From UBA4877 sp002399345 (GTDB lineage: Bacteria; Bacillota; Thermoanaerobacteria; Thermoanaerobacterales; UBA4877), in the NCBI GenBank assembly GCA_036752905.1, contig DAIORT010000001.1, positions 401,569 to 465,568 on the forward strand: a stretch of 64,000 nucleotides of DNA, given 5' to 3'. A model generated the notes under the pieces. It worked only from the letters and a program-made list of their open reading frames with translations, made no database searches and was not told the origin of the DNA. This document shows, in pieces, positions 9,135 through 17,755 of the stretch; positions within the stretch are counted from its first letter, which is position 1, and every line of letters begins with the position of its first letter. The translations under genes were made by a program, and so were the position numbers.

Positions 9135-9590
9135 TTATATATTGCTCAGCATTGTAAGTTGCCAATTGCGTTCGATGGTTACTGCTTCCGTGTTGCCAGG
9201 AAACATTAAATTCATTACTTTAATGGCATAGTCAGATGCAACCATGGCATGTTCTTTCATATGCCCAACAGCAACAGCTTGGCCAGTAACCCGAAGTGTA
9301 GCCTGAGTAAGCAAATCTGGACACTCTTTTGCTATCTTATGGATTTTAAAACCTGCCTGTCGCACATCATGCATACGAGCTTCTCCTTTTTGCCAACTTT
9401 CATTTATTATAAAACCTTTTTGGATAACTTCACAATTTTTGTAATCGTAGTTTATAAACTCTAGAATATGTTTTGCCAGTTTAATCGCCCATTGCGCCAT
9501 CTACACCTGCGATTTTATTTCGTAGTTTGCATCAAGTTTAGATCTCAACTCTGCATTGTCATTTATTTTAATTTTCACTCTCGTTGGCAT
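9135..9590 (-). pseudogene. Imm5-like putative immunity protein, interrupted by an amber codon
   Basis: Reading from ATG 9588–9590, which follows CGGAGGAAAT, gives 29 codons (MPTRVKIKIND… to …EIKSQV). A TAG at 9501–9503 then interrupts the frame, and an ATG directly after it opens 121 more in-frame residues. The latter part (WAIKLAKHIL near the start; the TGQAVAVGHMKEHAMVASDYA region with its paired histidines) resembles proteins annotated as putative Imm5-like immunity proteins. I recall that resemblance from the family and have not searched it. Nothing like a ribosome binding site precedes the second ATG except possible coupling through TAGATG. It is either a nonsense-mutated gene or a coupled pair. 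Confidence 0.55.
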
Positions 9591-9613
9591 ATTTCCTCCG
9601 TATAAATTGTTAC

Positions 9614-10351
9614 TTAGGATGATTGTTGAATTGAATTCAAGTTATCAATGTCAAAGTGATCCTTATCAGTCAATTCATAGCCCGAATGAAATAGTAGCTG
9701 TGCCTCTTTCGAGATGCAGGGTATCTCTCGGTCTTTGTATACTGTTGAGGAAAACCACTCTTTCCGAAAAATATATTTTCCTCCTTGCGGATCCGCTTGC
9801 GTGATAGAGCCATCTGAATTAAAGTCAATGGGGTGAATATCTAAATACCCATATTTATCATGCTTAAGTTCCATACGTGACGGCATCCAGTCAACATCAA
9901 CGATATAGTCGACTTCTTTCAATTTTGAAATAACCGATTCCGTATATCTAGCATCGAAGTCTATGTCAATGTCTCTATGATTTCGGTTCTGCCGACCAGT
10001 TAAGACATCAACGCCCCAACCACCGTCCAGCCAATAAGGTACATCTATCTCTTCAAAAAAGCCCAAAATATGTAACAGTGTTTTCTCCGTCACATGCTTT
10101 ATATTGTTTCCCAAAATCATTTCCTCCTCACTACCAGTCTTTTTTATCTCATCAACATCGGGCAATATAAACCTCTGCTCAAAATTAACACCCAGCACAT
10201 CAGCGATGTCCTTCAGTTCATCTAGGCTTACGGTTTCACGTTGTAGTTTTTTATTAAAATTCTGCGGAGTTTGACCAATACGTCTGGCAAGCTCAGAAAC
10301 ACTGATATGCATCTGCTCACATAATTCCTTAATCATATCTGCCGTAGTCAC
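9614..10351 (-). CDS. XRE helix-turn-helix fused to lincosamide nucleotidyltransferase
   Basis: Residues 1–60 form an XRE/Cro-type HTH (SVSELARRIGQTPQNFNKKL, then SLDELKDIADVLGV). Residues 80–245 match the Lnu(A)/LinA family of lincosamide nucleotidyltransferases in length and in the motifs WLDGGWGVDVLTG (108–119), H125-R-D-I-D-I-D, DWMPSRMELKH, GYLDIHPI and CISKEAQLLFHSGY. Such enzymes adenylylate lincomycin or clindamycin. Here the DNA-binding domain is joined in frame. An internal ATG (M78, 10120) preceded by GAGGAGGAA could also release a standard-length enzyme, though the spacing is short. The gene lies in the decayed element next to the immunity-like gene. Both domains look intact. Resistance activity is inferred from family only. 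Confidence 0.85.
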   Translation of the reverse strand: MTTADMIKELCEQMHISVSELARRIGQTPQNFNKKLQRETVSLDELKDIADVLGVNFEQRFILPDVDEIKKTGSEEEMILGNNIKHVTEKTLLHILGFFEEIDVPYWLDGGWGVDVLTGRQNRNHRDIDIDFDARYTESVISKLKEVDYIVDVDWMPSRMELKHDKYGYLDIHPIDFNSDGSITQADPQGGKYIFRKEWFSSTVYKDREIPCISKEAQLLFHSGYELTDKDHFDIDNLNSIQQSS

Positions 10352-10440
10352 TTTGCACCTCCAAGGTCACGTTGAAATAATTATAAATCGTATGGTTGAT
10401 AATAACAATAATTATTTCAGGTCTATTCTGTCAGAAGAGC

Positions 10441-10476
10441 AAAAAGAAAAACCATGACTCTGCATCTCAGTCATGG
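10441..10476 (-). terminator. Rho-independent terminator after the recombinase remnant
   Basis: Minus-strand arms CCATGACT (10469–10476 complement) and AGTCATGG (10452–10459 complement) close an 9-nt loop and are followed by TTTTTCTTTTT. It sits just past the recombinase stop codon. Confidence 0.7.
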
Positions 10477-10491
10477 GCTACTATCTTGATT

Positions 10492-11003
10492 TCATATTTT
10501 CATTTCGATGCCGGATTTGAAGCATATCAGAAAATGGTCTTCGTACACCGTGACATTCTGGATAATCTTCCTCACCAGCTGATCGTCATACTCTAAGGTT
10601 TTGAATTTGTTCTTGTGGATGAAGCCCACCAGCTCCTGAATCCTCTCATTTTCACCGCTCAGAGAGGCGTCTTCCACAAGCAGGGTCTGACGCCCTTCTC
10701 GCAGCTCATCGATCTCATCGGCCAGTTGCTCATAGTCCTGCTTTCGGTTAGCGAGGATGATGCGCTGTTTTTGTTTTTCCTCTAACTGCTTGTTGATTTC
10801 TGTAATCTGATACTCTGTCGTGTCGCCGATAACAGCATGAATGTTTTCTTCGAGTGTGCTTATCACCTTATCGCCACCAGCAAGTAGCCTGTTGATTGCC
10901 GTCATCACAGCATCATATAATTCATCTTCTTTGACCGTTCGGTTTTTACAGATATCAGGCCCTTGCTCCACTCGGGTCACACAGCGCCAGACAAATTCTT
11001 TTC
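10492..11003 (-). pseudogene. C-terminal remnant of a large serine recombinase
   Basis: About 165 residues remain. They include the end of a recombinase zinc-ribbon region (RKEFVWRCVTRVE, CKNRTVKEDELYDAVM), then a long coiled-coil segment (EINKQLEEKQKQR … YEQLADEIDELREG) and the terminal block LVRKIIQNVTVYEDHFLICFKSG typical of TndX/Tn4451-like resolvases. The catalytic N-terminal resolvase domain is absent. The fragment is joined directly to hsdM debris near 11003, which marks a deletion joint. It probably derives from the element's integrase. Confidence 0.75.
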
Positions 11004-12481
11004 TACCGTAAACGTTCCAGTACACCCGTCTCATCAATATCCTTCGAGAGTCTTGCCATCCATTTCTCATCAAATAACAGGTGTTTGATTTCATCAATAG
11101 ACAACTCGCCATATTTGCAAGAACCACTTCATCAAGCTTCTTTTGCGCTTCCTTAGTATCTTTATCGGCCTCTTCTTTTTCGCTCAGTTTTGTTTGATAG
11201 GCAAGCAATGCGTTATACTCTTCTGAATAGATTTCAGGCATCACAGCGTTATCAGCAGCCATCTTAAGTGCTGATTTTATCTTAGCTTTTCCGAATGAAC
11301 CGTTCTTGTTTCTAAGCTCATAATTTGCGAGCTCACCATTGGCTTGGATGACTTTCTCCATCTCGGGGTATTGCCTGCGTCAAACAAATCAATCAATTTA
11401 TTAATGTCACTCGTAACAGACGATGTCCTTTTGCTATCAAGCTCCTTAATCCTCTTATTAAGGTTCGCTTTTGGCATCCCATCGCCTTTTGTATTCAAAA
11501 CTTCGTTAAGAAGTCCTTCGTCACCAGATTCTTCTTCACGTATTTCATCAAGCTTAGAATCCAATGCTGTAGACTTTTCAATCAACCCGTTAAGTGCAAG
11601 TAATTCAGTTTCAAAATATTCGTGTTCTATAATATTTCTTGAAATCAAAGCCCCCTCAAATGATTTCATCTTTGATGTATAATCAACCTTTATTTCATCA
11701 CCATTTTCATCCTTACTTTTCTTTTGAGCGTATACGTACTCGATTTCACGTCCTGCTTCATATCCACTTGCCTTAATTATATAAGCATCATCTTGCATTT
11801 TTTCATTCCAGTAATTGAGCAAGAAATCATACACATCATAATTGTTGAGCAACTGTGCTGATTCAAAATCATGTAAGATTCCAAGACCAACCGTACGAAT
11901 CAATTCTTTGGGATCTGTATTTGAATTAATATCTAACAACGGCTGTTTTACTTTATTTTTCCATGCATCAACAAATCTCTGCATTCATTTTCTCTTTCAT
12001 TTTTAATATTTCATCCTCAGAAATGGTGGTTTCTATTTCATTCGGATCTATGGCAAGTGCATAGACGTTGTGACCCTCATCAACACAAGTGAATATCTTT
12101 TGTTTTAGTTGAGGTGATATCTTCCACAACTTTTCCAAGGAATTAATATCAACTTTTGGAATGCCTCCTTTGAGATGAGATGCGATATTTTGTGGTAATG
12201 TATTACCAATCTTTTGAATATAGCGAGGAACATTTAGGTTCCCTTCGTTTTCCTCCAATATTTCCTTATATATGATAAAACAAGAATACCCCTCGACTTC
12301 GTCTTTATCGATAAAAGTTTGTACTATCTTTTCTATATCCTGCTCACGTAGACAGACCTTATTTCCATCTTTCTTAAAACCGCTACTTGTGTCAATCATA
12401 AAGATACCTTCACGCGTATTAGCATTTTCTTTATCTATTATGAAATCACGGAAAGCCCTTATATCAAGCGTTCTTACACCC
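11003..12481 (-). pseudogene. hsdM remnant: C-terminal part of a type I methylase subunit
   Basis: Four successive reading frames restore the C-terminal part of a type I restriction–modification HsdM. They run through LDIRAFRDFIIDKENANTR, LREQDIEKIVQTF, NLNVPRYIQKIGNTLPQNIA, IRTVGLGILHDFESAQLLNN and YELRNKNGSFGKAKIKSAL, ending in GVLERLR before a TAG at 11003–11005. Frame breaks lie near 11975, 11355 and 11105. The SAM-binding and NPPF catalytic regions are missing because the sequence begins directly at the end of rlmD. No hsdR or hsdS is nearby. It is not functional. Confidence 0.8.
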
Positions 12482-13837
12482 TCACTGCTCAACCCTTGAC
12501 ATCAAGACAACACACTCCACATGGGCAGTCCTCGGGAACATATCAACCGGCTGAACTTCTTTTATGCTATACATATTGCTCAATTGTTTAAGGTCACGTG
12601 CCAAAGTGGAAGGGTTACAGGACACATATACAATTCTTTTGGGCGACATCTTTCCCATAGATCTAAGTACAGCTGCATCACAGCCTTTACGTGGGGGGTC
12701 TACAACAATCACGTCCGGTTTAATGTCTTGTTTAATTAGTCTCTCCATAACATTTTCCGACCTTCCCGCAATAAAATCAGCATTGGATATGTTATTTAGC
12801 CGTGCATTTTCCTTAGCGTCTCTAACAGCCTTCCCGGCTGCTTCTATGCCTATGACATGATATGCCCTTTGTGCTAGGAAAAGGGATATGGTACCTACTC
12901 CACAGTATGCGTCTATGGCCATTTCATTACCCTGAAGCGCTGCAAACTTTAGTACCTTTGAATACAATATCTCTGTCTGTACCGGATTAACCTGAAAAAA
13001 TGAGGCCGGCGATATATAAAATTCAAGGTCACCAATCTTATCAACTATCCTATCTTTGCCATATAGTAAAATATTTTTATCTCCAAGAACGACGTTTGTT
13101 TCCTTAGGATTGATATTTAATATGAGTCCTGCAAACCCGTTAATTGTTTTTAGTTTATCTATAAGTTCCTGTTTGTATGGCAGACTGCCCTCTTTAGCTA
13201 CAACAACAGCCATGACCTCTCCCATGCGGGTACATCTGGTCATTATATGCCTAACAAATCCGCGCTTTGTCCTTTCGTCATATACGCTTATACCGTGATC
13301 CCTTATAAAACCTAATATTTCTCGCGCTACAACCTGCGACTTCTCATTTTGAATCATACACTTATCTATTGGCACTACATCGTGAGACCGTCCTTTGTGA
13401 AGTCCCATTACTGTCTTTCCATCCACATATGCTACCGGATACTCCGCTTTATTTCTGTAATAGCAGGGGTTATCCATTCCTATTACATCATTTATTTCTA
13501 CATCAATATGCCCTAACCGTCTCAGTGCGTCTTTAACCTCACCTTTTTTAAAAGCCAGCTCACCTTCATAGTCCATATGCTGCAGCTGGCAACCGCCGCA
13601 CTCCTCAGATACAGGGCATAGTGGATCTATCCTATGAGGGGATTTCTCTAATACCCGCACTGTAAGAGCCACTGAATAATCTTTTTTTACTTTTGTAACC
13701 CTTGCCCGTACGGTTTCACCAGCTATGGCCTTTTCTACAAACACAGTCATACCATTATATCTTGCTATTCCCTGTCCTCTGCTCGCCATTTTTTCTATAT
13801 GCAGTTCTAATTTCTGGCCAACCTCTATATTATTCAT
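12482..13837 (-). CDS. rlmD: 23S rRNA (uracil-C5)-methyltransferase, RlmCD/TrmA family
   Basis: The protein has an N-terminal TRAM domain (about residues 1–60), an iron–sulfur cluster region (CPVSEECGGCQLQH) and a SAM-binding fold with IDAYCGVGTISLFLA. The catalytic motif DPPRKGC and the nucleophile region VSCNPSTLARDL follow. It methylates uridines in 23S rRNA; Gram-positive members often act at two sites (RlmCD). I prefer ATG 13837 over GTG 13843 because of the spacing from AGCGGTG. The last codons appear supplied by the integrated element. The coding end stays intact at H-V-E-C-V-V-L-M-S-R-V-E-Q. Confidence 0.92.
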   Translation of the reverse strand: MNNIEVGQKLELHIEKMASRGQGIARYNGMTVFVEKAIAGETVRARVTKVKKDYSVALTVRVLEKSPHRIDPLCPVSEECGGCQLQHMDYEGELAFKKGEVKDALRRLGHIDVEINDVIGMDNPCYYRNKAEYPVAYVDGKTVMGLHKGRSHDVVPIDKCMIQNEKSQVVAREILGFIRDHGISVYDERTKRGFVRHIMTRCTRMGEVMAVVVAKEGSLPYKQELIDKLKTINGFAGLILNINPKETNVVLGDKNILLYGKDRIVDKIGDLEFYISPASFFQVNPVQTEILYSKVLKFAALQGNEMAIDAYCGVGTISLFLAQRAYHVIGIEAAGKAVRDAKENARLNNISNADFIAGRSENVMERLIKQDIKPDVIVVDPPRKGCDAAVLRSMGKMSPKRIVYVSCNPSTLARDLKQLSNMYSIKEVQPVDMFPRTAHVECVVLMSRVEQ

Positions 13838-13876
13838 GTTCACACCGCTTTCTAAATCTGTCTTAAGCCGCTGATG

Positions 13877-14272
13877 TCATCTTCTCAGTCTGTCCCTGTA
13901 CAGATGGTAATTAAGCAAATATCTAAAATATTTGTATGCAGTCTTCTTCATATATGATTTGCTTTTGGGTATCAGACACAAAAGACCGATGATGTCGCTT
14001 ATAAGGCCCGGCATTATAAACATAGCGGCACCTATCAGTACTAATAAACCGTCCATCAGTTCACTTGTAGGAAGGTTCCCCTTATAGAACTCATCTTTGA
14101 CCTCTCTTAATACAATAAATCCCTCTTTTACGGCAATAATAATACCAATTATACCAACGCCGATAACAATAAATATAATCTCCGGATAACCTATCTTTTT
14201 GCCTATGGCTATCAAAAGCAAAATATCCAATAAAGGTACTGCTACAACCAGGGCTGGAAGTCTTCCGAGCAT
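13877..14272 (-). CDS. fxsA: FxsA-family membrane protein
   Basis: The 131-residue protein shows the FxsA pattern: an N-terminal hydrophobic pair (LPALVVAVPLLDILLLIAIG, then a second helix), a glycine-rich segment and the LIGAAMFIMPGLISDIIGLLCLIP helix pair, followed by a basic tail. E. coli FxsA overexpression relieves phage T7 exclusion by F plasmids; its normal role is unclear. AGAGGTGG precedes the ATG. It lies 33 nt upstream of rlmD on the same strand and may be cotranscribed. Confidence 0.85.
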   Translation of the reverse strand: MLGRLPALVVAVPLLDILLLIAIGKKIGYPEIIFIVIGVGIIGIIIAVKEGFIVLREVKDEFYKGNLPTSELMDGLLVLIGAAMFIMPGLISDIIGLLCLIPKSKSYMKKTAYKYFRYLLNYHLYRDRLRR

Positions 14273-14435
14273 TATACCACCTCTTTTTACTGTATTTTCC
14301 CCGGAAGACCTGTATTAATTCTCTTTTCCTGACCTCCATTATAGCAAAACCGCTTACTGCTAGCCAATATATAACAGTTTTATTTCCCTTAAACTATGCT
14401 ATAATGTGACTGCAAACACAAGTTCAGGTGATTTT

Positions 14436-15650
14436 ATGAGAAATGTACTGCATGTAGATATGAACGCATTCTATGCTTCATGTGAACAGAGCATAAATCC
14501 AAAATACACAGCCAGACCACTTGCCGTAGCCGGCAACCCAGAAATGCGCCATGGCATAGTGCTCACTGCATCATATGATGCCCGAAAATTTGGCGTTAAG
14601 ACAGGCATGCCGTTGTGGCAGGCAAAAAAACTATGCCCGGAAATAATATTCACTCCTCCCGATTACGAATTATACATGCATATGTCCCATAAAATAATGG
14701 AAACATTATCGTATTATTCGCCTTTAGTCGAGCAGTTTTCTATAGATGAAGCATGGATTGACATAACAGGAACGGAACATTTATGGGGGCCGCCTGTACA
14801 GGCAGCCAGAAGAATACAGGAAAAGGTAGATAAAAAGCTAAACCTTCCATGTTCCGTGGGACTATCAGATAATAAACTGCTTGCCAAAATAGCATCGGAT
14901 ATCAAAAAACCAAGAGGCATAACAGAGCTCAGGACAGATGACGTTGAAAGTATGCTATGGCCCTTGCCTGTTGATTCTATGTTGGGCATAGGAAAAAGTA
15001 CAAAAGGAAGCCTGAATCAATGCGGGATTTATACAATAGGGGATCTGGCTCGCACCCCATACAAATTCCTCATAAATATGTTCGGCAAAAACGGTCATTA
15101 TCTATATATGTTTGCCCACGGGGTAGATAAGACACCTGTAAGACCAAACTACGAAAATACCAAGTCATTCGGTAATTCCATAACGCTGCCCTATGACTAT
15201 AAAGACAGAGACGAAATAAAAAAGGTAATTCTTTTTCTCACTGAAGAAGTATGCAGCAGGATGAGAAAGAAAGGTTTTAAGGCCGGGAGGGTGGGTCTGA
15301 CATTAAAAGACCATATGTTCTCACGGGAGAACCATAGCAAGGTATTGCAGACCTACTGTTATAGCACAGAAGATATATATAACGCTATCTTAGAGCTTTT
15401 CGCTAGATTTTGGAAGAATGAGAGCATAAGACTGGTTGGAGTCTCCGTATCAAAGCTTGAGCTTTATGATTATGCTACGCAGCTCTCTTTTCTGGATAAT
15501 GTCGGCCGTGCCAAAAAGGAAAAAGCCAATATTGCTATAGATAAAATCCGTAATAAATACGGAATGGATGCTATAAAGCGGGCCTCTCTTTTAAATACCG
15601 ACTTCAAAAACTCACCCCTTACCGGCATGAAAAACTTTGATCCCAGATAA
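14436..15650 (+). CDS. dinB: DNA polymerase IV (Y-family)
   Basis: The 404-residue translesion polymerase carries the catalytic aspartate D8 (HVDMNAFYASCEQ) and D104-E105 (SIDEAWIDITG). The palm region is followed by helix-hairpin-helix-like GIGKSTKGSLNQCGIYTIGD and a C-terminal little-finger domain. It copies damaged templates in SOS-type responses. ATG 14436 follows AGGTGA at good spacing; an in-frame ATG 30 nt upstream lacks a ribosome binding site. TATAAT lies at 14400–14405. No clear LexA box is visible. It lacks a recognisable C-terminal beta-clamp QLxLF motif apart from TQLSFLD near residue 360. Confidence 0.94.
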   Translation: MRNVLHVDMNAFYASCEQSINPKYTARPLAVAGNPEMRHGIVLTASYDARKFGVKTGMPLWQAKKLCPEIIFTPPDYELYMHMSHKIMETLSYYSPLVEQFSIDEAWIDITGTEHLWGPPVQAARRIQEKVDKKLNLPCSVGLSDNKLLAKIASDIKKPRGITELRTDDVESMLWPLPVDSMLGIGKSTKGSLNQCGIYTIGDLARTPYKFLINMFGKNGHYLYMFAHGVDKTPVRPNYENTKSFGNSITLPYDYKDRDEIKKVILFLTEEVCSRMRKKGFKAGRVGLTLKDHMFSRENHSKVLQTYCYSTEDIYNAILELFARFWKNESIRLVGVSVSKLELYDYATQLSFLDNVGRAKKEKANIAIDKIRNKYGMDAIKRASLLNTDFKNSPLTGMKNFDPR

Positions 15651-15680
15651 AAACATTACAAATAATATATGCCCCTCCAT

Positions 15681-16844
15681 TTAGAAGGAATGAATCGTCA
15701 CACCCTTTACCACTCGGTTAACTGTTCCCGTGGGAGAGGGCGTATCCGGGGTATTCCCCACCTTAATTGATGAATAAAGTGCCACTGTTTGTGCAAACAT
15801 GATATCCGCCAAAGCCAGATATCCATCCGGCAAAAACTCCTTACCAGCTGTGAATTCAAAGGTATTTCCGGAATAACTTATTGATCCCGGTTGTGCAACG
15901 GCAACAACCTGAGCTGCGATATCATCCGAATGGATTTCCTCTAAAATATCAATATCATATTGGCGTGTATAAGGATTGTTATTAACAAAATCAAACACAA
16001 TGGTTTTGTTATCCACAAAAGATTTTGGTCCATGGCGAAATCCCATTGAAGAATCAAAGACAGTTGCAATTTTCCCCGCTGTCAATTCTAAAACTTTTAG
16101 CTGTGCCTCACGAGTTAGACCCGCTAAACTTCCTGAACCTAAATATATGATTCGATTGTAATCGCAATCAATAAATTGCTTTATTTCCTTTTCTCTTTCT
16201 ATTACTTCCCTACCCAGTTTAATCAAAGTCTGTACATAATTAGCCTTCTCTTTAATTGCCGTTTTATCAAAAATCAACAGGCTTGACAAAACCATGCAAG
16301 AAAAACTTCCCGTCATAGCAAAACCTTTATCATTTGAATGGCCTGGCATTAATAATAATAAATTGTTTGGATCCCTCCCGGCGTTTTGCGCTAGTTCCCC
16401 TTCCTTTGCACAGGTTATCGTCATATGACGTACATTTTTTATATACTTGTTTGCAATCTTTACAGCCGCAATGCTTTCAGGACTACCTCCGCTCCTTGCA
16501 AAAGAGACCAGTAGTGTAGGCTCATCTTTAAATAAATATTCCTCAGGTGAAGCTACAATATCAGTTGTTCCAACGCTCTGGAATATAAATGATTCATGAT
16601 CCCCATGAAAATTTAAATAAGGTACAAGAGTGTCCCCAACATACTGGGAAGTCCCGGCACCGGTAAATATAACACGCACCTTTCCCTCTTTTTCTTTAAT
16701 TTCATCTAAAAATTCATCAATTATTTCCTTTTTAACTTTATACATATCGATAACTTCCTGCCATAATTCAGGTTGCTGGCATATTTCCCCAGTTGTAATC
16801 TCAGCCCCCATCTTCTTTAATTCTTCTCTTGAAAGCTCATACAT
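15681..16844 (-). CDS. agaS: AgaS-like SIS-domain sugar isomerase/deaminase
   Basis: The 387-residue protein has two SIS domains. The first shows FTGAGTSQYVGD and SFARSGGSPESIAAV; the second shows YLGSGSLAGLTREAQLKVLELTAGKI and RHGPKSFV. This layout is that of AgaS, which deaminates/isomerises galactosamine-6-phosphate to tagatose-6-phosphate. Dimeric GlmS-C-type sugar isomerases are the alternative. It lies 25 nt downstream of the gntR gene, and GGGGGGAAGG precedes the ATG. With the PTS genes next door it should process the imported phosphorylated amino sugar. No deacetylase (AgaA/NagA), tagatose kinase or aldolase is in the window, so the pathway must be completed elsewhere. Confidence 0.85.
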   Translation of the reverse strand: MYELSREELKKMGAEITTGEICQQPELWQEVIDMYKVKKEIIDEFLDEIKEKEGKVRVIFTGAGTSQYVGDTLVPYLNFHGDHESFIFQSVGTTDIVASPEEYLFKDEPTLLVSFARSGGSPESIAAVKIANKYIKNVRHMTITCAKEGELAQNAGRDPNNLLLLMPGHSNDKGFAMTGSFSCMVLSSLLIFDKTAIKEKANYVQTLIKLGREVIEREKEIKQFIDCDYNRIIYLGSGSLAGLTREAQLKVLELTAGKIATVFDSSMGFRHGPKSFVDNKTIVFDFVNNNPYTRQYDIDILEEIHSDDIAAQVVAVAQPGSISYSGNTFEFTAGKEFLPDGYLALADIMFAQTVALYSSIKVGNTPDTPSPTGTVNRVVKGVTIHSF

Positions 16845-16869
16845 ACTGCCTTCCCCCCATCTATTTTTT

Positions 16870-17598
16870 TCAATTCCTAACGTGGGCTATCTTATAGTGA
16901 AACTGATCGGCTCTTGCAACACTTATTGTATATCCTATAATCTCATTTTTAGTATTATAGGTCGTACGGACAAGGTGCAGCACGGGAGCCCCTTCGGATA
17001 TATTTAACGCCTTGGCATCTTTGTTCCCCGCTATGCTTGCATAAAACTCTTCATTTGCAATGTGTATTTTTTGGCCATAATCTTCTTCGATAACTTCATA
17101 AAGCGGCTTTTTTTCAAGCATTTCTTCAGTTAAATCTATAAAAAGTTTCACCGGCAAATAAGATCTCTCCAGCATCATCGGCAAACCATCCGCAAGACGC
17201 AACCTTTTCAATTTATAAAGCGGCTCACCGATGGTTAAATTCAGATGTTTTGCAAAAAACTTGTTTGCTTCTGCTGTTTTAAATTCAAAAATTTTTGTTT
17301 CCGGTTTTTTACCCATTGAAATCATTTGTTCTGTAAAGCTATAGGCGCCGGATAAATTAGTCGTATTTTTACTTAAATCAGAAACAAATGTTCCTTTTCC
17401 ATGTTTACGACAGATATAACCGATTTTCTCCAACTCCTGAAAGGCCAATCTAACCGTGGTTCTGCTCACTCCATATCTTGAGGCTATTTTTCTCTCTGAT
17501 GGTAGCTTTGAATTCGGATCTAATTCAGTTTCTATTTTTTCTTTCCATAGATCAACCAATTGATCATATAAAGGCTCCGTCTTAAATGTATGTTTCAT
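16870..17598 (-). CDS. GntR/HutC-family transcriptional regulator with UTRA domain
   Basis: The N-terminal winged HTH (SKLPSERKIASRYGVSRTTVRLAFQELEKIGYI, about residues 30–65) is followed by a UTRA effector domain (about 90–235) with family-typical RLRLADGLPMMLERSYLP. HutC-type regulators of this kind (NagR, DasR, AgaR2) sense sugar phosphates. ATG 17598 is used, with GGAGAG upstream; a TTG one codon earlier is possible. An imperfect palindrome between its −10 and start codon matches one at the PTS promoter, so it probably represses both units and itself. Confidence 0.9.
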   Translation of the reverse strand: MKHTFKTEPLYDQLVDLWKEKIETELDPNSKLPSERKIASRYGVSRTTVRLAFQELEKIGYICRKHGKGTFVSDLSKNTTNLSGAYSFTEQMISMGKKPETKIFEFKTAEANKFFAKHLNLTIGEPLYKLKRLRLADGLPMMLERSYLPVKLFIDLTEEMLEKKPLYEVIEEDYGQKIHIANEEFYASIAGNKDAKALNISEGAPVLHLVRTTYNTKNEIIGYTISVARADQFHYKIAHVRN

Positions 17599-17617
17599 CA
17601 AATTCTCTCCTTATGAC

Positions 17618-17664
17618 TGGTTACTGCCACATACCAATTTACTATGACAATAATTAATTGTCAA
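17618..17664 (-). promoter_or_regulatory. gntR–agaS promoter with GntR operator
   Basis: On the minus strand TTGACA (17659–17664) is followed after 17 bp by TAAATT (17636–17641). Six bases past the −10 lies the 12-bp operator TGGTTACTGCCA (17618–17629 as read on the plus strand). It differs at one base from the operator at the PTS promoter. A repressor bound here would block initiation or promoter clearance. Confidence 0.7.
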
Positions 17665-17716
17665 CAATTTAATATGTTAAGAAAGAAAGGCCTCATGGAT
17701 AACAATAATGAAGCAA

Positions 17717-17752
17717 TAAAAAACTGCAGGCAAAATGACCTGCAGTTTTTTG
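17717..17752 (-). terminator. Terminator of the PTS operon (bidirectional)
   Basis: Arms AAACTGCAGG (17721–17730) and CCTGCAGTTT (17739–17748) enclose an 8-nt loop. T-runs occur on both strands. It ends the PTS transcript three bases past the IID stop codon and separates it from gntR. Confidence 0.9.
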
Positions 17753-17755
17753 CAC

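Larger units (their letters stand above)
8930..12523. mobile_element. Degraded integrative element in the 3' end of rlmD
   Basis: The interval lies between two imperfect direct copies of the rlmD 3' end. It contains only accessory or broken genes: an immunity-like gene with an internal stop, an HTH/nucleotidyltransferase fusion, the C-terminal remnant of a serine recombinase, and a frameshifted part of hsdM. No conjugation, replication or intact integrase gene is left, so it should be immobile. The 230 bp between tag and the immunity-like gene hold the att copy and an 11-bp tandem repeat. Confidence 0.7.

Noticed and set aside
11003..12481. A working type I restriction–modification system
   Set aside because: Only a frameshifted C-terminal part of hsdM remains, without catalytic motifs or hsdR/hsdS.
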